A stretch of DNA of 64,000 bases from Ceratothoa steindachneri (lineage: Eukaryota > Arthropoda > Malacostraca > Isopoda > Cymothoidae). The notes under the pieces were generated by a model. The model was not told the DNA's origin. It saw nothing but the letters and a program-made list of their open reading frames with translations, and did not search any database. How positions within the stretch are numbered: position 1 is the first letter of the stretch; each line of letters starts with the position of its first letter. Made by a program: the position numbers and the translations under genes. Location of the stretch: contig OZ018321.1 in NCBI GenBank assembly GCA_963969495.1, positions 127,287,437 to 127,351,436 of the forward strand. The letters are read 5' to 3'. Below are positions 11,273 through 22,845 of this stretch, piece after piece.

Positions 11273-11634
11273 CAGGTGTTCTTAAACTTGTGCCTCAATA
11301 CCCCCAGGGGGTATCGAAACCGCTTCTTCGGGGTATCTAAAAAGGAATCTTGGACCGGGTGCCCCCTAGAATTGAGGGTTTGGCTGCTTCGGAAAAAGAG
11401 GAGCACAAGACTCATGCATCTCACAACAATAATGCAACAATAATGTAATGTGGGAAAATGTACAATAATGTAATGAGTACAATATTGTAATTATTACTGC
11501 TATATTTATTTATTTACTGAAAATAAAAAAAGTCCATAGAACTTGAAGTTAAAAGTTAGGAGTAGAAGGCTAATATTGGTTGACTTGGAGTTGAACTTTG
11601 GGGTATCGGAGATGAAAAACAATAAGAACCACTG
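11273..11634. mobile_element. Short non-autonomous hAT-like element
   Basis: The left end reads CAGGTGTTCTTAAACTTG. The reverse complement of the right end reads CAGTGGTTCTTATTG. Both resemble the hAT consensus start CAGNGGTTCTCAA. The flanking octamers CTTTAGCG and TTTTAGAG match at 6 of 8 positions, as expected for an old 8-bp duplication. The 362-bp interior has GGGGTATC repeats (near 11317, 11332 and 11600) and no transposase. The subterminal GGGGTATC motif in both halves supports one unit. Confidence 0.6.
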
Positions 11635-13592
11635 TTTTAGAGTTTTGCGAGAAAACAAAGACGCGCTCCGAATTTTTTTTTTAATATTATGGGAAAACGA
11701 CCAACAAGTAGAGCGCACACTTTTTGGAATAGGTTCGTGAAGTGGTGAACTTATAAATTATTAGAAGATACATAGCAACCGTTTTGGGGACGATAGAGGA
11801 AGAGCGTGCATACCTCTTTTTAGCAGTCTCGTTCACCAACGAAGCTTTTGAAAGGAATAGAGTAAGGGGCACTTCCGAAAGCATAGCGCATTATAAATAA
11901 TAAAGAAAATCACAAAGTTGTAGAATTTAGCTCGAATGTTAACCGATCCAGTACCAGAAAGGTGATATGGTCAAAACTACCTCGATACTCCAAGTTAACC
12001 ACTATCTTCTAGACTAAAAAATAAATTAAAGTAAGGTAGCTACAGTGTAAGTTATATCGAGGTGAGTAAAAAAAAGTCATAAAAGCTTTCGAGTAAAAGT
12101 AAATATTTGCCGAATTTACCTATGGTAGATTAACAAATTCAGAGATTATCATTATTGATGTGTGTATGTAGGTGAGGAGTCTGAGGACGAATACCCATAG
12201 TCATCAGGCGATAACTTTAAAAAAAGACTAAGCCAGGACAGTTTTGTTACAACGAATGCAATACACAACGGCGTTCGAGGCGCACCATATTTTGAGAAAA
12301 CAATTGAAAAGAAAAAGTATTATTATTAAAATAGGGGACTACTATCTGTTGCCGTATTATTTGTGGCTATTCTTCCTCCTCCGTTCCTTCTCGGGATATA
12401 TCGTAACCTTTTTGTTAGGAACAAAGGAAATGGTGAAAACAACGAAGGAATTCCAATGTAGAAAACGAAGGGAGGGTCAGACGGGTGAAAATAATGAAAA
12501 GTTACGGGTATTAGGGAGGCAGAAAGAAGTGAACTGTTGACATAGAACAGAAAGACTCAAAATACGAACTGGTATTTCAAGAGAAAACAGACAATAAAAC
12601 AATAATTTGGTAGAGATTTTACCACCCACCGATCTGTAATCATTTAAGAGGCATTTATTTAGTTCTAAGCACGTGGGAACCTACAGATTAACGCGGGTTC
12701 CGAACCACGAAACAGAGAAGGGATGTCAGACTGAAGCAGAAGTGAAACAAAATGAGTTATGAGAAATGAGTAAAAAAAAAAACAGTCATGGCCCAAAGTT
12801 TTGAGGCTGCTATATTTTTCGATAATTAATAGAACTAATCAAACGTTGCATTTCTTTTTAGTATGTTTGTATCATTATTAGAAGGTGAAATATAAAAAAG
12901 CTACGAGACCAAACCCATTTTATTAATACAGTCAATTGATGCGCACAATCAAGATTTACAATGAGGGCACTCTTTTCAGGAATGTTTCAATTCGTTTTGG
13001 CATGCTGGAGACCAAATTACTCAATTTCTGTTTCAAACAACTCCATACTCCTCGTCCTTCCGACCTAGTTCTTCTTCTCCCGTTTATACATACTAAGTGG
13101 ACAAAATGGAAAAGAAAGCGCGCCTCGCCCCTCATTATTCATTCGGATGCCTCTGATTCTGGACATGGCGGGCGATTCTATAGCAATCCCTACACGTTCC
13201 TTCGACTATATGAATATTTTTGGATTAGGCGAAGGAATGCACAGTTTTATTATAATTATTATTGAAATGCTCAATTTTTAATAAACCTGCAATAACCGAA
13301 ATATTAAAATAACAAGAGCAGCGGCTTCGCCACTCCTTACAGGGAGAGATTGCGCTTTGCAACCAAACCATCGGTCTGTGGCCTACGGTCTATCAGACTC
13401 TAGCAATAGGGTTTTGGCCTACAGGCAAGAAAAAACTTTAATCTGAATTCTTTCGATATAGGAAAAAAAACAATCCCCAGCTCTTTTTTTTCTCCCATCT
13501 AAATTTGCTTTTATATAGGAAAAAAGCATTTTTTTCTGAACTCTTAGAAAGAATTTTGATAAAAGCTTCAGATATACGAAAACTTGCAATAA
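11635..13592. other. No gene recognised
   Basis: AT-rich DNA. Plus-strand frames at 12244-12540 (98 codons) and 12936-13265 (109 codons) have no recognisable motif and are of a length expected by chance. No repeat boundaries are evident. Confidence 0.5.
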
Positions 13593-13594
13593 TA

Positions 13595-14522
13595 CGAGGG
13601 GTGGTCAATAAATTTTGCAATTTGGATATAAGGAAACGAGGTATGAGGAAAAGTGTTTTAGTATTTTTCAATATGACTCCCCTCGACTTCAATGCACTTG
13701 CGCCACTTGTCCCTGAGGCTTCGAATTTCCGATAACCACAAATCTCCCGACTGCTGTTCAATCCACTCCTGGACGGCAAGCTGGACATCTTCATCATCTC
13801 CAAACCGGCTCCACACAGTGCAGCCTTGAGGTGGCGGAATAAAAAGTAGTCGCTAGGGGCCAGATCTGGACTGTAGGGGGTGGTTGAGCTCCTCGAATCC
13901 GCACTGGCGCAGGGCAGCTAGTGCAACTCTGGCCTTGTGGACTTTGACGACGTTGAAGTCGATCATGGGGCGTGAGGTTTCTAGGGACCCAACGGGCAGA
14001 GACCTTGGTCATGGCCAAATTGTCGTGGATGATGTTGAAAACACTTCCATGTGCTATTCCAAGTTCTCACTCGATTTCTTCGACCTTCACCCGTCGATTT
14101 TCGAGGATCCTCCTCTCCACACGGTCCACATTGTCTCGTTGGTGACGTCTGACGGGTGTCCTGGACAGGGATCATCTTCAAGGGACTCACGACCATAGTG
14201 GAACTCCCTATTCCAGCGATCAATGGTTGAATAGGAACGGGCGGTGTCGGTGTACACTGCAACCATGCGTTCATGGATCTCTTTTTCATTCTTGCCTTCC
14301 TTGGTCAAAAATTTGATCACTGTGCGTTGCTCAACCTTCTCCATTGTTGAAAAATTTGTGACTGACGATCTGCGATCAGGTACTGCTTCTTAAATAGACG
14401 AGGCAGGAGCGTGCGGCTGCAGGTCCTGACTTGTCATAACTTGTCCTAAAACCCCCACAAACAGCCATCCCCTTTCCTCTGTTTTTCCCTACCAATTCGC
14501 AAAACATATTGACCGCCCCTCG
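13595..14522 (-). mobile_element. Internally deleted mariner element
   Basis: The ends are inverted: CGAGGGGTGGTCAATAAATT from 13595, and on the other strand CGAGGGGCGGTCAATATGTT from 14522. They are flanked by TA on both sides (13593-13594, 14523-14524), the mariner target duplication. The length of 928 bp is short of the ~1.3 kb usual for mariner. The minus strand encodes a transposase remnant, so the unit is an internal-deletion derivative and could only move in trans. Confidence 0.93.
13640..14344 (-). pseudogene. Mariner transposase remnant
   Basis: It starts with an ATG at 14344 and keeps the N-terminal helix-turn-helix (VEQRTVIKFLTKEGKNEKEI, YSTIDRWNREFHYGRESLED) and the second DNA-binding part (VKVEEIESELGIAHG, SARWVPRNLTPHDR). 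It then jumps to the C-terminal catalytic end, where HPPYSPDLAPSDYFLFRHLK is readable near 13890-13830. The segment between, which would carry the first two catalytic aspartates, is missing, and frames shift more than once. No functional transposase is possible. Confidence 0.88.
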
Positions 14523-14524
14523 TA

Positions 14525-15468
14525 TATGAAAAGGTTAAACATGACAATGTGAAATAGTTGAGAGTGGAATTTTAACCCAACTTTGAGAAGATGTGCTTCA
14601 TTTACCCACCACACTCCTTTAAAGATGAGACCATTACCTACCCCATCCACACCCAAAGCCCCAAAACAAACGGTAAACGAGAAACTCGTTAATATAATCC
14701 ACCCAACACATCAACTTAATGAAGAGGCGGAAAAAACTAGCATTGCAACCAAGGCTGATTCAGCCGAAACACTCCGCACTCCTCGCGACAGCCAGAGAGA
14801 GCGCCCAACTTCCTGGATCGACAGGATAAAAATGCGGCAGTGTTCCGAGAGATAGCGAAACAAAGCAGAGATCGGCGCCGGAATGCGTTGCTGAGAGCCT
14901 ACAAGAGAACAACATAAGAAGCTCGAACGAATATCAGAGGGGAGGGGGGAGGTTAGAGATGTGCGCCTTTTGTTTACCCGCTGTAGTGGGGCAGGTGATA
15001 GAATAGAAGAAGATTGGCTACAAGCGCAATCTTTCAGAGTCGAGGATGAATGTGTATTTACGTACTCAAGTGGCTTAATACTTGGTTTCTTCTTTGTTCA
15101 CGCTAAATTCTTTTCCTCTTCTAATTAAACGGAGCCAAGGGAAATTATGTCTTACCTAAATTTTCAAATGTCAACCTTATCGATATACTAATGTTGAATC
15201 AATAAGGCCAAATTTAAGAACTTATTTAATAATTTTTACGAAAAGGTTCCTAAAAAGTGTTAAAGTTAGGTGACGTGAAAACAAATATACAACCAATGTA
15301 GCCAAAAGAAGACGGGGGAGGCTAGTTTACAATTATCATGAACCCACCTTCTTTAATAATCAAGACAACCTTTGGTAGCTAGCTTAAGGAGACGATATCC
15401 ACCCATTAAAAAAAACCCGCTCAAGAACAACCCAATAAAAGCACATCATCTTACAAGTAAAAATAGCT
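14525..15468. other. No gene recognised
   Basis: A plus-strand open frame at 14583-14855 (90 codons, Pro/Thr-rich, ending in DSQRERPTSWIDRIKMR) is not recognised and has no neighbour to support it. The rest is AT-rich with no motif. Confidence 0.45.
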
Positions 15469-15521
15469 CACTCTCTCTCTCTCTCTTTTGAGAGGAGAGA
15501 GAGTCACAAGGAGTCACAAGG
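15469..15521. repeat. C1 3' tail: tandem 10-mers plus CT/GA run
   Basis: (CT)n at 15470-15487, GAGAGGAGAGAG, then AGTCACAAGG twice, directly before the conserved C1 3' UTR. The C2 and C4 tails have the same design with AGTAACAAGG. Confidence 0.8.
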
Positions 15522-16970
15522 AATAGTAGTACCTCAAAAGACATTGCTGACCATACCGTGGGGGTATTATTTTGGGAAAGCCCTAACCTAGAGCAGAAGA
15601 GAAAGTATAGCATAGATGAAGGCTCTCCCCACCCAACTTTCTCACCCACATTTGCGGGCCAGAAAGCTGAAACGATACCTGAATGTGCTGATAAAAAACA
15701 CAAACGGGAAATTTTTATTAAGAATTGTTGAAACCTATCTACCTTACTCAGATCTATAATCTATACTAAGGTGGTACCATCTAGGTCAGGGGTGTGGATT
15801 ATCTTGTCAAGTCGAGATTTGAACTGTTCCACTGATGAACTGTTCACCACTTCTGGCGGTAGACGGTTCGACGTTCCGCAAATTTTGTACGAGAAGTTGC
15901 CGAAAATGTTAGGATGGAATTGCGGTAATTTCAGGTTGTACCGTGGTTACGTGTAGCATTTGCGTTCAACGTGAACAACTTCCTGTGATCTACGTTTTCA
16001 ACTCCTCGAATTATCTTACAAGTTTCAATCAGAAGGCCTCTTAACCTGCGCGTCTCCAAGGAGAACAGCCCCAGTTCTCGTACCTATGCTGATACCTTTT
16101 ATGTCTAAGAGGGGGGGGGGGTCAATTTTGTGGCTCTGACCTGCACCCTTTCCAGCCGTTCAATATCCTTCCTCAGGGTTGGGGACCAAGATTGTACGGC
16201 GTATTCAAGGTGTGACCGGACTAGAGAGTTGTACAAGGCGAGAACAATCTGCTTATTTCGTAAGCGAAAATGCCTCTTTATGTACCCCCAGCATTCGCTG
16301 GGCCCTCTTGTCCACCTGGAAGCACTGCTTGGAGAACTTTAGATCACTGCTGATTAGCACGCAGAAATCTTTCTCACAGTCAGTGGTATCTAGTCGTTTG
16401 CCTAGCAAGGAGTAGTTTTCCAGAGGGTTAGCATGGCCGATGTGCATTACCTTGCACTTGTCAAGGTTAAATGGCATCTGCCACCTTTCTGACCACTCGC
16501 CTATCCTGAGAAGGCTATTTTGCAGGCGTTCCACTCCTTCTCGCGAGCTTATAATATCTCCTAGCTTGCTATCGTCGGCGAACTTGGCTATCGAGCATAT
16601 TAGTCCTTCGTCTATATCATTGATGTAGACGATGAACAATAGATGACCAAGCGCTGAGCCCCGGAAGCACCCCAGGGCATCCCGCTACTGGCTGGCGTTC
16701 ATTGCGAGGCTATCCCGTGGATCTTTACTCGCTGCCTCCGTCCCGAGAGCCAGTTTTCTATCTATTCGGCTACATTGCCGATAATGCCTAGGGCGCGGAC
16801 TTTATTTATCAACCTGCGGTGTGGTACCATATCGAAAGCTTTTTGAAAGTCCAGGTATAAGATATCCACACCTTGACTCTGATCATACTCACTCAAAATA
16901 CCGTGGAAAAATTCTAGTAGATTAGTGAGACATGAACAGTTCTTACAAAATCCGTGCTAGGAATCTAAGA

Positions 16971-16983
16971 TCAGGTTGTGCGA
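16971..16983. repeat. Target-site duplication, left copy (B2 into C1)
   Basis: TCAGGTTGTGCGA, identical to 17567-17579. It is 13 bp. Confidence 0.93.
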
Positions 16984-17566
16984 TTTTTTTATTTTTTTTT
17001 TAAACGCGTTCAAGGCCATGCCCACAACTCAGCTTTCCCTTGAAATACCAGAGATAATTCCCAAGAACTGCTCAGTAGCGTTCCTGCTTCCGCGCGAATT
17101 TTTTTTTTAATAAAAGATATTTCATTTATCAAACTCTTTCCTTCCATTCATATGTTAGTTTCTGAAAGTATATAAACATACAATTAAATTTGAAATAATA
17201 TTTTTTTTAAATTGTGAAATGTAGAACCTGTGGTACATGTGGTATTTGAAAGGAATTCTGTCTGTACCACCGGTGGCGCATGTGGCCTTGAACGTGTTTA
17301 TTAAGAGCCTATCTGGCGACTACCCACTTGGGAACAAGTCACCGCACTCACAACAACCTAGCACTAGGCTACCTTAAAATATGAATGAAAAACAATAACA
17401 GCAATAATAAAAGAAAATCGTAACGAGGAAGCAAGCTCCTGCGTCGGGGAGGGGTGCCCCTGGCGCAGGAACGTGAGACCGACAAAGAAAACAACAAAAA
17501 AATAGCTAAATAAAAGGGAGAAGGCCGGCCTTCCCCCAAGTCCACCAGTCAATGTGCACGCACTCG
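16984..17566 (-). mobile_element. B2: short 5'-truncated family B copy
   Basis: It contains a T-run (16984-17001), a putative nested inverted-repeat element (17002-17300), then the family B 3' end: the CTATCTGGCGACTACCCACT block, the CCTAGCACTAGG hairpin (17357-17368), the GGAAGCAAGCTCC block, and GGAGAAGGCCGGCC up to TCAATGTGCACGCACTCG. Only the 3' UTR and the last ORF2 codons are kept. A 13-bp duplication flanks it on both sides. No other part of family B is present. Confidence 0.9.
17002..17300. mobile_element. Candidate MITE nested in the B2 tail
   Basis: The left end AACGCGTTCAAGGCCATG and the reverse complement of the right end AACACGTTCAAGGCCACATG form imperfect inverted repeats. Similarity extends inward: a TTGAAATACCA on the left matches TTCAAATACCA on the opposite strand of the right part. 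The block lies between the B2 T-run and the conserved family B 3' end, where no other copy has extra sequence. No transposase and no certain TSD were seen, so the superfamily is unknown. Confidence 0.55.
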
Positions 17567-17579
17567 TCAGGTTGTGCGA
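17567..17579. repeat. Target-site duplication, right copy (B2 into C1)
   Basis: TCAGGTTGTGCGA, identical to 16971-16983. On the minus strand it falls in the RT frame (DSHNL). Confidence 0.93.
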
Positions 17580-20174
17580 GTCTAAGTGCTGCACTATACG
17601 GTCTGCGATTATTCCCTCGAGTAGTTTGCCTACGATAGATGTCAGACTAATAGGCCGGTAATTACCTGGGCATTCGCGGTTCCCCTTCTTATAGATGAGA
17701 GTTACGTCTGCTATTCTCCAGACTTACGGCACCTCTCCAGTTTGCAAAGATTTGTTGAAAATGGTGGCGAGGTGTGGAGCGACCTCTTCACTAACTTCTC
17801 GGAGGACTCTAGGAAGAATCCATTCGGACATGGAGAAATATATGGGTTAAGGTTTCCTAGTCTGGCTACTACTTCGTTTCTCTTTAAGACTATTTCGCAT
17901 AGGTTTTCGCTCTCTTCGAGATGAACCCCCGGCCTCGGAGCTAGACCGTCAACTTCCCTCGTACATACGGAGGCGATATATGGTTCTGAATTCCGTAACA
18001 CGCCATTGTCATCTCTCAGCGGTCTTATGCTATAGCGAATCGGCTTGCGGCTATTGACATGCAGGAAGAATTTTTTCGGGGGGTCTCTTTAGAGAGGGAG
18101 GCAACCCGAACTTCTTTGCTGCGCTTAGCTCTGCGTACCAGTGCCTTAACTTGCCTACACTTTTCCCTGTATTTAAGAAGAAGCCTTTCTTCATTACGGT
18201 TGGCTTTCCAGTTATTGTAGGCAGTTTTCCTGTTCCTTATCACTGCGGCGATGCCTCGATTGAACGATCTCGGTTGAAGAGGCTTGCCGCTCCACCTTCT
18301 GATGGGAACAAACGCGGACTGTTGGGTCATAACATTTTCTTTAAAATACAACCATTTGTCCGAGGCTCCTTCTCATGCTAAGGGCCCAAGCTGAGCTATT
18401 GCATCCCGAAAACCGACAAAATATGTGCGTTGGAAGTAGTGTTTAAAGATAGCAACATGAGAGCGTCTCTCACATGGAATGCGGACGGAAAACATGACTG
18501 TGCGGTGATCGCTCCCGCCTACACAATCACCCACGTTGAGTCCGGATACCATGTCTTCCTTGGTGGTAAACAGCAAGTCTAACATGTTCTCACCCCTCGT
18601 TGACTCCTCTACCCATTGTGTCAGGAAGTTATCCTGAGCGAACTCAATCAATCTTCTCCCTTCCGCATTGCCTGTCCAGTTCCTCCAGTCAGTCCCACGG
18701 CAGTTGAAGTGACCAATAACCAAAGTCGTGCGACTATTTATCAGGTCGGTGAGCTTTGCGTACAGGCTTGAGTCTAACTCTTCTGACTGTCTTTGCGGTC
18801 TGTAAACCACCACTACTCGAAAAGAGGAGCTGGTACAATCTATGTCTAGCCCTAAAATCTCGTGACCAGATCACACATGACATTCGACAGCGGGGAAACA
18901 GTTCCGGACGTATACCAAAACTTTGCTGCCCTCTCGACAAAGCCGGTCACGGTGGAACATTATATAACAGGGGATCGCAAACTCACCCTCGAAATCTCGC
19001 TTGTCAGTATGGATCCACGTTTCTACGATCGCCACGATATCTATTCGGTTATCAGAGGCCAATACAGCCACAAGTTTGTCCCACTTGTTCCGTATCGACC
19101 TCGCGTTAAAAAATAAAACGTTTACGGAACGATGGCTAGTCCGCACGCTCCTTCCTCTAACACGTTTCCCGACGATTCGGAAGAAGTGTTGTTCTGAGAA
19201 AGGGACGTATTACCATGAGCTTCCTCCAGGTTGCCTGTATCTTCTCCACCAGGAACCGGTTCTTCGTCATCGGCAGGGCTTCCATTACTCTCTGATTGTG
19301 GTGCAAGAGGGCCTCTTGAGGTACAATGTTCCGCATTAAGTTGCTCTCGCGGCTCATCTTGAGTCTCCTGCTCGGTGTTACCCGTCGAGTTGCCGCTTGG
19401 CTCGTCCCGTGCAACCCTCAACAACAAGAAGGCATTCCTGTCGATTAACTCGGCCAGAAACCTCCTTCCACGGTCGTTTAGGTGGACCCCGTCCTCCGTG
19501 CATATGTCATCTCAGCCTAAGAACAAGTCGACCGGGTCTACAAACTTAAGTCCTGTCAAGGCACAAAGGTGACCTAGACGTAAGTTAATAGCAAGAAGTT
19601 TGTTATTTTCGTGCGCTGTAATAAACTTCCTGGGTAACATCCCCACGAACAAGGCATTGCTCGTCTTTGAGAGATCCTCTGTAATCTTCATCGATGTCTG
19701 GACTATATGTTCCGTTCGCAAGACGCTACCTCCTCTAAGGAAAAGGTCGTTTCCACTAACCATTGAGGCAAGTACGGAGTTCCTGGAGAAATTCCGTACA
19801 TTCCTGACTTCGTCTTGTAGCGCCTCGTTATCCCTCCCGGGAAGACATCGTACTTCCATCTGTGGCACTTCCCCCTCACCCAGGTGGTACTGAAGGCCTC
19901 GCAGCTGCGAGTCTCCCACCACTACGCAATGCGCGCCTCGTCCGACAGGACGGCAAAGCGATTTAGGATTATCAAGGGGTCATCTGCGGCAGGGGAGATC
20001 GTCATCTGCTTCTTCTTCTTGCCACTTTTCTTTTCCCTTCGTTCGAGCTCGCACCCCTAAACTCGGGTGAACCATCCACTGCCGGTGCCGATGTGCTCGT
20101 CATGGTCGGCTCACTGTTGATCACTGGTGCTTCCATCACAGCTACTACCTGACTTATCTCCTTTCTTCTTCATT

Positions 20175-20187
20175 TCTTTTTCTTCGA
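20175..20187. repeat. Target-site duplication, left copy (B3 into C1)
   Basis: TCTTTTTCTTCGA, 12 of 13 identical to TCTATTTCTTCGA at 23847-23859. Confidence 0.8.
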
Positions 20188-20399
20188 TTTTTTTTTTTTA
20201 GGAGCCCATCTGGCGACTGTCCACTTGGGCATAAGTTGCCGGAATCACGACAGCCTAGCACTAGGCTACTTTAAAATAAAAATAACAATGATAAAAATGG
20301 GAAAAACGTAATAATTAGGAAGCAATCTCCGGCATCGAGGGAGGTCCCCCTCACCCCGGCGCAGGAGCGTGAAACCTACAAAGAATACAATGAAAAAAT

Positions 20400-22566
20400 A
20401 AAAAAAATAAAACCTACTTAAACAAAGTGGAGAAAACCGGCCTCCCCCAAAAGTCAACAAGTTCAAAAGTCAATGTGCACAGACTCGTCCCGAGTACAAG
20501 GGACAGGCGGTAGCGACCCCGCCCATCCCGGTACCGGGACAGGTATCGTGCGCGAAGATCACCCAGACTGGGACATGCGAGAAGAATGTGCCGAACAATA
20601 TGGGGGACGACGCAGTCGTCACAATAGGGCGCTGGCGAGCGCTCCATCAGATAGCGATGCGTCACACGAGTGTGCCCGATTCGGAGACGACAGAAAGCGA
20701 TCTGAAGCCGTCGCGGCATAGGACCATGTGAACAGTCGCGGCGCTATGGCACGCAACTAAGTTCCCTTCGACCGTCTCCCATCTTCTTTGCCAAGCAGTC
20801 CAAAGAGCTGCCCGTATTCCTGCCATGTAGTCGGTGTGAGGAAGAGCGAAAAGCTGCTCCGGTCGCAGAGTCCTCGAGGACTCTTCGGCGCACTCATTCC
20901 GCGCAATTGCTACATGTCCAGGAACCCTTCAGAAGATAATCACGACATCCGCCCGGCTTGCCAAAACCGTGGCATCACGGATATCGCGAAACAGGGGATG
21001 CGGAGATTCCAATGCACTCAGGGCGCTCTGTGAGTCACTATAGATCACAATCCGGTCTCGGAGCCGGGCACGTCGCGTAATCTCCCATAACGAGTGGTGT
21101 ATTGCCACCAGTACGGCCGTGAAGACAGACGCAGCGACTGGCAGAGCCCCACTGACTTCAAACAGAGGTGAAACGGCGTGGAAATCAACCCCCTCTTGGG
21201 ACTTGGAGCCATCCCTATACACTGGCACGGTTCCAGCGTGATACGGTGTGTGCTCCAAAAAGGTCGAACGCAATACTCCCGGCACCGTATAAGCTTTGGG
21301 AGAAGAGGCGTGGCGACAAATAGCCAAATGTGGTACCTTCCAGGGTAGCGTCCTTGGCAGAACCAGGGGTACCACCGGCCCGAGAGCTATACCTAGCTCT
21401 CGAAGGAGTTTCCTGGCCCTAAACCCAAAGGGCTTAGGGTATGACTAGCGTCTCTCGGGGGCATAGGCAACGTCGAGATCAGCTGCGGATGCAGTGAGAG
21501 CTGTTGGCGACTGAGAGAGGAGCCGGGCTTGCGCGTACAGGCGAGTGATGCACTGCACGCGGCGTAGAGCGAGTGGCTTCTCCCCACCATCGACCAACAG
21601 GCTCTCAATGGGGGAAGTGCGGAAGGCACCGGTCGCAAGGCGAAGGCCGGTGGGGTGGATCGAGTCCACCTTCCGCAATAAACGCTCGGCTGAGTATGCA
21701 TAAAACTCGCATCCGTAGTCGAGCTTCGAACGAACAAAGGATCGATAAAAAAGAAGGGCAGTAGCCCTATCAGTGCCCCAAGCGCTGAACGTCACGGAAC
21801 GGAGAATATCCATGGCGCAGGTACAAGAAACCCTAAGGTTGCGAATATGAGCCTCCCAGGTGAGGCGTAGGTCCAATACAAGACTAAGGAAACGGTGCGA
21901 CTCAACTACATCCAGACAATTTCCAGGCGTACCCCATTAACAAACAAATCTGGGTCGGGGTGGAGCCGTGGATGGCGGCAGAAGTGCACCACCTTAGACT
22001 TAGCCAAGGAAAACCGAAACCTGTGCGCTTCGGCATAGCGAGAGACGCGGTTCAATGCCTGTTGGAGTCGACGCTCCAGAGTTGGAATCTGGGCCGCGCC
22101 AAAAGAGATCGAAAGGTCGTCCACGTAGAGCGTAGCGAGAACATCTTCCGGCAGCAGCGAGGTGATGCCGTTGATGCTTAGGGCAAAGAGTGTGACACTG
22201 AGGACATTTCCCTGCCGGACACCCTCTTCCTGCTCCTTTGGGGCGGAGAGGGCTCCCTCCACCCGTACGCGGAATCGACGATCTCGCAAAAATTCAGATA
22301 TAAACATTGGGAGGCATCCCCTCGCCCCCATCGTGTGGAGAGTCTCCATAAAACCGTTTCGCCATGCGGTATCATAGGCCTTCTCCAGATCGAAAAACAC
22401 CGTGGCGTAGTGCTGTCTACGAAGGAAGGCCTCGCAGACGGCATTTTCCAGTCGGAGCAGAGCATCCGACGTGAAGTGGAACTTACGGAAGCCGCACTGT
22501 GCAGAAGACAGATGGCCTCCACTGTCCTGGAAAAAGGCTAATCTAACGTTTCCCAATTTCTCCATC
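20400..22566 (-). pseudogene. B3 ORF2: RT palm to RNase H
   Basis: It keeps VRLAFFQDSGGHLSSAQCGF, FFDLEKAYDTAWRNGF, EEGVRQGNVLSVTLFAL (P to R change in the usual GVPQGS), catalytic YVDD, and thumb KLDYGCEFYAYSAERLL. RNase H has VPVYRDGSKSQ, where the first catalytic aspartate remains but the preceding Thr is changed; then TAVL instead of TAEL, losing the catalytic glutamate, and YSDSQSALSALES. A Cys/His tail (CDDCVVPHIVRHILLACP) is present. Frame breaks occur near 21440 and 21910. It is not functional. Confidence 0.85.
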
Positions 22567-22845
22567 ATTTTTTTATTTTATTTAAGGGGCTATCTGGCAA
22601 CTGCCGACTTAGGCATAAGTCGCCGTAAACAAACACCTAGTTCTAGACTACTTTAAAAAATTGAACAGGAAACAACAATAAAAATAAATAACAATAACAA
22701 AGCAATAGCAAAAACAATAACAAAAACAACAACAACAATTAAACCTGGTTAAATGAAAGGAAGAAGGCAAAAATATGGAACACTTCACGATTTTGCGTGT
22801 CATCCTTGCGCAGGGGTCATGCTAATCTTCTCTGTATCGTTCCAA
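22567..22845 (-). mobile_element. U6 snRNA / family B chimeric retroinsertion inside B3
   Basis: On the minus strand, a 5'-truncated U6 snRNA (22845-22769) is joined to a 5'-truncated family B 3' end (22768-22584: AAACCTGGTTAAATG, CACCTAGTTCTAGAC, CTGGCAACTGCCGACTTAGG) that ends in an interrupted A tail (22583-22567). Both parts have the same orientation, and the U6 3' oligo-U lies at the join. Compared with B1, about 169 bp of RT sequence (B1 4224-4392) are missing at the insertion point. I see no TSD, so a target deletion accompanied the event. Confidence 0.85.
22769..22845 (-). ncRNA. U6 snRNA fragment (nucleotides ~31 to the 3' end), retropseudogene
   Basis: The minus strand reads TTGGAACGATACAGAGAAG, then ATTAGCATGACCCCTGCGCA, AGGATGACACGCAAAATCG and TGAAGTGTTCCATATTTTT. 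This is U6 from about nucleotide 31 to its terminal U run. It has the catalytic ACAGAG box and the AGC element. Differences from the usual sequence are few (GACCCC for GGCCCC; GTGTTCC for GCGTTCC). The 5' hairpin needed for a real U6 is absent and no snRNA promoter can be expected, so it is a dead retrocopy. Confidence 0.92.

Larger units (their letters stand above)
15522..19110 (-). pseudogene. C1 ORF2: APE endonuclease and reverse transcriptase, broken
   Basis: Endonuclease: VNVLFFNARSIRNKWDKLVA and VAIVETWIHTDKRDFEGEF (19120-18980), NSRTTLVIGHFNCRGTDW and LDLLFTTKEDMV, then GGSDHRTVMF (near 18510). Linker: RSFNRGIAAVIRNRKTAYN (18290). RT: HGFCKNCSCLTNLLEFFH (16960), LYLDFQKAF (16860), VYINDIDEGLICSIAKFADD (catalytic FADD near 16580), KVMHIGHANPLENYSLLGKR. 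C terminus: VVNSSSVEQFKSRLDKIIH on the minus strand near 15850-15800. The endonuclease GHFN replaces the usual GDFN, so a metal-binding aspartate is lost. B2 is inserted in the RT at 16984-17566. Confidence 0.85.

Noticed and set aside
22769..22845. A functional U6 snRNA gene
   Set aside because: The first ~30 nucleotides are missing and it is fused to a retroelement tail.
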